Source: Clostridiales bacterium (lineage in GTDB: Bacteria; Bacillota; Clostridia; Christensenellales; UBA1242). Taken from it: 64,000 bases of DNA. The position numbers and the translations under genes are program-made. Below the pieces are notes generated by a model. The model did no database searches. It saw only the letters and a list, made by a program, of their open reading frames with translations, and had not been told where the DNA came from. The stretch covers positions 62,001 to 126,000 of the forward strand of contig SVHS01000002.1 of assembly GCA_015055745.1 (NCBI GenBank). The letters are read 5' to 3'. Of the stretch, positions 59,057 to 64,000 are shown piece after piece; the first letter of the stretch is position 1; each line of letters opens with the position of its first letter.

Positions 59057-59133
59057 AGCATACTCCTTGTCTTTAAGCGTTGGAATGAAATAATAACATA
59101 TACAAATAAAGAAAAACAAAAGGAAAAAATAAA

Positions 59134-59179
59134 AAATTTCGACAAATTTAATGTTTTTTATTCTTTTTTGTCGAAATTT
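59134..59179 (-). terminator. Probable recF terminator/inverted repeat containing Spo0A-box-like arms
   Basis: 13-bp inverted repeat AAATTTCGACAAA-N20-TTTGTCGAAATTT; T-rich on the minus strand. Confidence 0.6.
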
Positions 59180-59213
59180 AATATTATATATGAAAGAAAT
59201 TTTTATTTTGTGA

Positions 59214-60290
59214 TTATCTTACACTACCACTTTGTATGTTTATAGTCTTGTACTTTGTGTCCATGTTTGGTATAGCAGTACATGATATAAGTGTCTGATA
59301 TTTGTTTGTTAGGGTCAATAACCTTGATTGGCGTAGATCATCTAGCTCACTTAATACATCATCTAGTAGTAATATAGGATACTCACCAATCTCTTCTTTG
59401 ATTACTTCCATTAGAGATAGTTTTACTACTAGTGCTACGGTGCGTTGCTGTCCTTGACTAGCGTAGTATCTGCAATCCAAATCATTTATTTTAAAGATGA
59501 TATCATCTCTATGAGGACCAAGACAAGTATATCCTAATTCAATTTCTTTATCTATGATTTTTTCAAACTCAATAGACAAATCCTCTTTGATAGAAAGATT
59601 TTCTTTTTGTTTGTAGCTATAGAATATTTCTAGATTTTCTGTCTCAGTAATAATTTGATGTATGTTTTTTGCATAAATTTTAAGTTTTTCTATAAATTGC
59701 ACGCGTTTTTCTATAATTTTTACTGCAGTGTCAATTAATTGTGGTGTAAATAACTTTAATTGTTCTTTCTTTGAATCTACGGAATCCATGCTTTTTAATA
59801 TTTGATTTCTCATCTTGAGGATACGATTATATTTCATTAGATTGTATAGATAAGGTTTATCAAACTGACTGATGGATACATCTAAAAAAGATCTTCTGTC
59901 TTCTGGTACTTCTTTGATAAGCTTCATTTCATCAGGACTAAAGTATACCATAGATAAGACACCAACCAATTCTGTAAGCTTTAAAATATTGAGGTTGTTT
60001 ATCTTTATAGATTTTTTATCTGATTTGTCTAGATACATTTCTATTATTTTTTTGCCTGCGAGAGTATTAAAGTCAACTTTTATTTTAGCACGATCTTGAT
60101 GAAATCTTATGATCTGTTTATCTTTGCTATTCTTCGGACTTTTGCCTACACTTAGTAAATAAACACTTTCTAAGAGATTGGTTTTTCCTTGAGCATTTTT
60201 CCCAACGATAAAATTGATACCATCATCAAAAGTGGCAATAGAGTGAGTGTAGTTTCTAAAGTTATTGAGTTCTAGACTGTTTATTTTCAT
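59214..60290 (-). CDS. recF: DNA replication and repair protein RecF
   Basis: 'FIVGKNAQGKTNLLESVYLLS' Walker A, 'YASQGQQRTVALVVKLS', 'PILLLDDVLSELD'. Confidence 0.97.
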   Translation of the reverse strand: MKINSLELNNFRNYTHSIATFDDGINFIVGKNAQGKTNLLESVYLLSVGKSPKNSKDKQIIRFHQDRAKIKVDFNTLAGKKIIEMYLDKSDKKSIKINNLNILKLTELVGVLSMVYFSPDEMKLIKEVPEDRRSFLDVSISQFDKPYLYNLMKYNRILKMRNQILKSMDSVDSKKEQLKLFTPQLIDTAVKIIEKRVQFIEKLKIYAKNIHQIITETENLEIFYSYKQKENLSIKEDLSIEFEKIIDKEIELGYTCLGPHRDDIIFKINDLDCRYYASQGQQRTVALVVKLSLMEVIKEEIGEYPILLLDDVLSELDDLRQSRLLTLTNKYQTLISCTAIPNMDTKYKTINIQSGSVR

Positions 60291-60339
60291 TTATGGTATT
60301 ATATTATTTATTCCGTATTTTGTCAAGGGAAATTGTCTT

Positions 60340-60369
60340 CGCGCGCGTGCGCGTGCGCGCGTATATATA
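60340..60369. repeat. 30-bp perfect alternating purine-pyrimidine tract
   Basis: CGCGCGCGTGCGCGTGCGCGCGTATATATA. Confidence 0.9.
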
Positions 60370-60415
60370 AGGATATATAATATATATAGTAATATTAATA
60401 TATAAATAGCGTCTC

Positions 60416-60444
60416 TTGACAATATCAAAAATTTGTGATATATT
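60416..60444 (+). promoter_or_regulatory. Sigma-A-type promoter for the downstream two-gene unit
   Basis: TTGACA-17 nt-TATATT. Confidence 0.7.
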
Positions 60445-60465
60445 ATCGCCACAAGAGGTATACTT

Positions 60466-61260
60466 ATGAAGTTTAGTATTTTTGAGAAATTAGCCAAGAG
60501 AAGATTGTTTTTAACAAGAGAATATGAGAGGACTCATGATGATTCTTTAAGAAATGAATATCAAGAGATTGATGTAATATTAAATCAAAACGGTAGCATT
60601 AGTAGCAAATGTAAAATGTCTATATATGACTTTAAAGAATATTTATTGGATTTCTTGATTGGTAATGGTATTGTATATGATATTAGGATTTCTTGTGATA
60701 AAGAAAGGGATTATCCTACCCAAATCAATATCACAATAGATGAGAATCTATATATATTTAAAAGTGATAAGCGTGATATGATTAGTATGGAACCATTGTT
60801 TTCGATTATGAAAAATTCTTTTTCAAGATTGGCAGAAAAGTATCCAGCACTGAATGAATATTATTGGGAAATGTTTAAAAAATATTTAAGTAAAAAAAGA
60901 AGTTTGAAAATAGAAATCATCAATGAAAAAATTTCTAAAAAAGAAGCTGAAATAAAAACATTAAACAATCCCCAAAAGAGAAAAAATTTAATCACTGCAT
61001 TAACAAAAGAAGTAAAGGAAGCTGAAGAAATATATAAAGCAGGTTATTGTGGAATTATAACAAAAGATCCTGAATTGATAGCACTACAAGACAAATGCGC
61101 AGATATATGTGTGGAGAAAATGAATAAATTGGAAGAATATACGGATCCAAATAAAAGAAAAGAAAAAATTAATAAACTAAAAAATGAAGTAATGGATTTA
61201 CAAAAACAAATAGAAATTATTAATGAAGAAGACATAGAGGTATTACAAAATGAAATTTAA
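60466..61260 (+). CDS. Hypothetical coiled-coil protein, paralog A
   Basis: 264-aa ORF with an upstream consensus promoter; overlaps the next ORF; similar to 61250-61852. Confidence 0.7.
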   Translation: MKFSIFEKLAKRRLFLTREYERTHDDSLRNEYQEIDVILNQNGSISSKCKMSIYDFKEYLLDFLIGNGIVYDIRISCDKERDYPTQINITIDENLYIFKSDKRDMISMEPLFSIMKNSFSRLAEKYPALNEYYWEMFKKYLSKKRSLKIEIINEKISKKEAEIKTLNNPQKRKNLITALTKEVKEAEEIYKAGYCGIITKDPELIALQDKCADICVEKMNKLEEYTDPNKRKEKINKLKNEVMDLQKQIEIINEEDIEVLQNEI

Positions 61261-61852
61261 AGAATTTAAGCAATTAGTAGATAGAAGAAAATTGTTATTC
61301 AATACGAAGAACAAATCACCAGAGCAACAGCAAGAGATGGAAAAAATAGAAAAGGAAATTAACAGTAAAGGTAATATAAATTCACTATTATCTGTAAAGT
61401 TAACACAATTTGCAGAAATGGTAAAAAAGTACTTTTATTCAAAAGGTAAGACTGCTATATTTACGTTTCAGAATAGTCATCTATTAAATGAAATTATTTT
61501 ATATACACGTGATGAAAAGTATGTATTAGATAAAAATATTAAATCACCATATGGTGAAATATGTCTCACATCAATGTATGGTAGCAATGTTAAAAATGAT
61601 TTTGAGAAGCTGGAGAAAAAATACCCAGAAATAAGAGATGTGTTTTGGAGTCTGATACAAGATAAAATAGTATCATATAATGAAGAAAGAAAAGGAATGT
61701 TTGTAAGACTAATCGAAGAAAATGAAAGAAACAAAAATAAATATATCTTACAAGGAAACAAATCAAGACTTGAATCCATTGATAAGACGACAAGTATATG
61801 GCAAGATAAAATTTCTTTATATGAACAATCTAAAGACGAGGTAGAAGTATAA
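61250..61852 (+). CDS. Hypothetical protein, paralog B
   Basis: 200-aa ORF with start overlapping the upstream stop; shared motifs MKF..F..L..RR.LLF and F..LEKKYPE..DVFW. Confidence 0.7.
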   Translation: MKFKEFKQLVDRRKLLFNTKNKSPEQQQEMEKIEKEINSKGNINSLLSVKLTQFAEMVKKYFYSKGKTAIFTFQNSHLLNEIILYTRDEKYVLDKNIKSPYGEICLTSMYGSNVKNDFEKLEKKYPEIRDVFWSLIQDKIVSYNEERKGMFVRLIEENERNKNKYILQGNKSRLESIDKTTSIWQDKISLYEQSKDEVEV

Positions 61853-61886
61853 AAAAGACCGACCTAGATTATGGGGTCGGTTTTTG
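61851..61886. terminator. Bidirectional terminator
   Basis: AAAAAAGACCGACC...GGTCGGTTTTT. Confidence 0.75.
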
Positions 61887-62541
61887 GTTTGTTTTGTGGT
61901 CTTGGATATTTTATATCGGTAGGACGTACTTTTTCTATGATCAAGATATGTCTTTCTCCAAAGTTATTTGGTAGATCAAAACGGATAGATTTCACGATTT
62001 TGCCACCTAATATATTGAGTGCATTTTCAGCTTCTTCAAACTCTTCCGCTAGATTACTTCCCTTGTATGCGATGACTATGCCGCCTACTTTGACTAAAGG
62101 TAATAAGTATTCGAGCAAAGTGTTTAGCTTAGCTACAGCACGTGCTACAGCGACGTCAAAATTTTCTCTACCCACTTTTGCAAATTCTTCGGCTCGTGCA
62201 TGTACATTTTGAGTCTTGATTGATAATTTGTCAGTGATATAATTTAAGAAAGTGACACGCTTTTGCAATGAATCCACCATAGTCAGATTTATATCTGGAC
62301 GTACTATTTTGATAGGTAAGCTAGGAAATCCTGCCCCTGCTCCCACATCTACGATACTTGCTCCATGTGGTATAGCGTCTATAGGTAAAATACTATCTAA
62401 AAAGTGCTTTGTGTAAACCTCATTTCTCTCAGTGATAGCTGTAAGGTTTACTTTTTGATTATAAGAAACAAGTTCTTCGAAATATATCTCGAACTTTTCC
62501 CTATGCTTTGTTATTAAATTTTGCAAATATGTGATATCCAT
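61864..62541 (-). CDS. rsmG: 16S rRNA (guanine(527)-N7)-methyltransferase RsmG
   Basis: 'SIVDVGAGAGFPSLPIKIVRPDINLTMVDSLQKRVTFL'; adjacent to mnmG. Confidence 0.96.
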   Translation of the reverse strand: MDITYLQNLITKHREKFEIYFEELVSYNQKVNLTAITERNEVYTKHFLDSILPIDAIPHGASIVDVGAGAGFPSLPIKIVRPDINLTMVDSLQKRVTFLNYITDKLSIKTQNVHARAEEFAKVGRENFDVAVARAVAKLNTLLEYLLPLVKVGGIVIAYKGSNLAEEFEEAENALNILGGKIVKSIRFDLPNNFGERHILIIEKVRPTDIKYPRPQNKPKTDPII

Positions 62542-62547
62542 ATTATT

Positions 62548-63999
62548 TTAAATAAATCCTTTCATCTTTAGATAGACTAGTAGCACATTGATGTCGCTAG
62601 GACTGACGCCGTCGATGCGTTTAGCTTGACCGAGTGTAGCTGGCTTGAATTTATTTAGCTTTTGTCTTGCTTCTAGTCTTAGCCCGGCCATTTCTGAGTA
62701 GTCAATGTTTGGTAGAGGTATATTTTCAGTCTTTTTAGCCTTTTCTATTTGCTCAAATTCTTTTTTGATATAACCTTCATATTTAATTTCGGTATTGACA
62801 TATTCTAGCAAACTATCTGTCACTCCGTCAAACAAATTGAAATACTCTTTGATATCAAAAATCGTGATATTATTCCTTTTGATACATTCTCTAAGGGTTA
62901 GCCCTGATTTTGGTAAAGATTCATTTTTGGCAGTGAATAGAGGTGTAAGAGAAGAAGGATTTTTCATGGTGTCCAATACTAAGTGTATTTCTTTTATGGT
63001 CTTTAGTTTTTTCTTAAATATTTTATATCGTTTGTCATCTACCAGACCGATATCTCTACCAAGCTGAGTGAGGCGTATATCGCAGTTGTCTTGTCTCAGG
63101 ATAAGACGATACTCTGCTCTACTAGTCATCATGCGGTAAGGTTCGATTATGTCTTTAGTAGTAAGGTCGTCTATCAATACACCTATATATGCTTGGTCTC
63201 GGCCAAGTATAAATGGTGGAAGATGATCGATATATCTCTCAGCATTAATACCTGCCATGATACCCTGTGCGGCAGCTTCTTCGTAGCCGCTAGTGCCATT
63301 GATTTGTCCAGCAAAGAAAAGACCGTCGATTTTTTTACTTTCAAGGTTGTTTTTTAGTTCAGTAGCATTGATACAGTCATACTCAATAGCGTATGCAAAT
63401 CGCATAATCTTCACATTTTCAAAGCCTGGTATTAAGCGATACATTTTACGTTGCACATCGCTTGGCATACTACTAGAGATACCCTGCACATATACTTCAT
63501 CAGTGTCAGCACTTTCTGGCTCTAAGAATAACTGATGACGCTCTTTATCGCTAAAGCGCATAATTTTATCTTCGATACTAGGACAATATCTTGGACCAAT
63601 TCCGTTGATTTTACCAGAATAAAGAGGTGCTCTGTCTATATTTTCTCTGATACAATCATGCATTTCTGTAGATGTATATCCTAGATAACAAACTCGTTTG
63701 TTTTTGACAGATTTTTTTAGATGAGAAAAACTTTCGTTCAAGTCATCGCCTGGCTGTTCTTCAAATTTTGTATAGTCGATAGACTTGCCGTCCACACGAG
63801 CTGGAGTGCCTGTCTTGAATCTTCTAATCTCTATACCCAAATCCATTAAAGATTTTGTGAGCATAGTGCTAGGTTCGTAGCCATTAGGACCTGTATTTTT
63901 AGTGAAATCTCCTATGATGATTTTGCTATTTAGATATACTCCGGTAGCCACTACCACAGCACTGCAAGAGAAGATTTCTCCCATGCTAGTCTTGACACC
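62548..63999 (-). CDS. mnmG: tRNA uridine-5-carboxymethylaminomethyl(34) synthesis enzyme MnmG, 5' truncated by the window edge
   Basis: 'RFKTGTPARVDGKSIDYTKFEEQPGD', 'RYCPSIEDKIMRF', 'AGQINGTSGYEEAAAQGIMAGINA'; frame open to the edge (GVKTSM...). Confidence 0.97.
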   Translation of the reverse strand, partial: GVKTSMGEIFSCSAVVVATGVYLNSKIIIGDFTKNTGPNGYEPSTMLTKSLMDLGIEIRRFKTGTPARVDGKSIDYTKFEEQPGDDLNESFSHLKKSVKNKRVCYLGYTSTEMHDCIRENIDRAPLYSGKINGIGPRYCPSIEDKIMRFSDKERHQLFLEPESADTDEVYVQGISSSMPSDVQRKMYRLIPGFENVKIMRFAYAIEYDCINATELKNNLESKKIDGLFFAGQINGTSGYEEAAAQGIMAGINAERYIDHLPPFILGRDQAYIGVLIDDLTTKDIIEPYRMMTSRAEYRLILRQDNCDIRLTQLGRDIGLVDDKRYKIFKKKLKTIKEIHLVLDTMKNPSSLTPLFTAKNESLPKSGLTLRECIKRNNITIFDIKEYFNLFDGVTDSLLEYVNTEIKYEGYIKKEFEQIEKAKKTENIPLPNIDYSEMAGLRLEARQKLNKFKPATLGQAKRIDGVSPSDINVLLVYLKMKGFI

Positions 64000-64000
64000 T

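Overview
This is a 64 kb window from a low-GC, spore-forming Firmicute (Clostridia-like). The right end is an origin-proximal region: jag-yidC-yidD-rnpA-rpmH, tRNA-Ser, dnaN(-), an AT-rich spacer with DnaA boxes, dnaA(+), recF(-), rsmG(-), and mnmG(-, cut by the window edge). The left and centre carry a sporulation/germination-rich region: a gerA-type operon, ypeB, sleB, spoIIR, a spore-type amidase, spo0A, and a SPOCS+LysM protein. Aminoacyl-tRNA synthetases (pheST with a T-box, hisS, lysS), gpsA, an [FeFe] hydrogenase and three giant repetitive surface proteins (>=1410, 2693 and 3312 aa) are interspersed. There is no CRISPR array, transposase or rRNA. The most interesting items are: a protein with a degenerate DAC (di-adenylate cyclase)-like domain; a tandem pair of uncharacterised paralogs downstream of a 30-bp alternating purine-pyrimidine tract beside recF; dnaN diverging from dnaA, with a dnaN terminator whose stem is two DnaA boxes; Spo0A-box-like sites in the origin and in the recF terminator; a transglutaminase-like domain with an apparent Cys-to-Ser change; and an XRE regulator with an operator-rich divergent promoter. 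All calls come from reading the sequence and the supplied translations. No database search was run.
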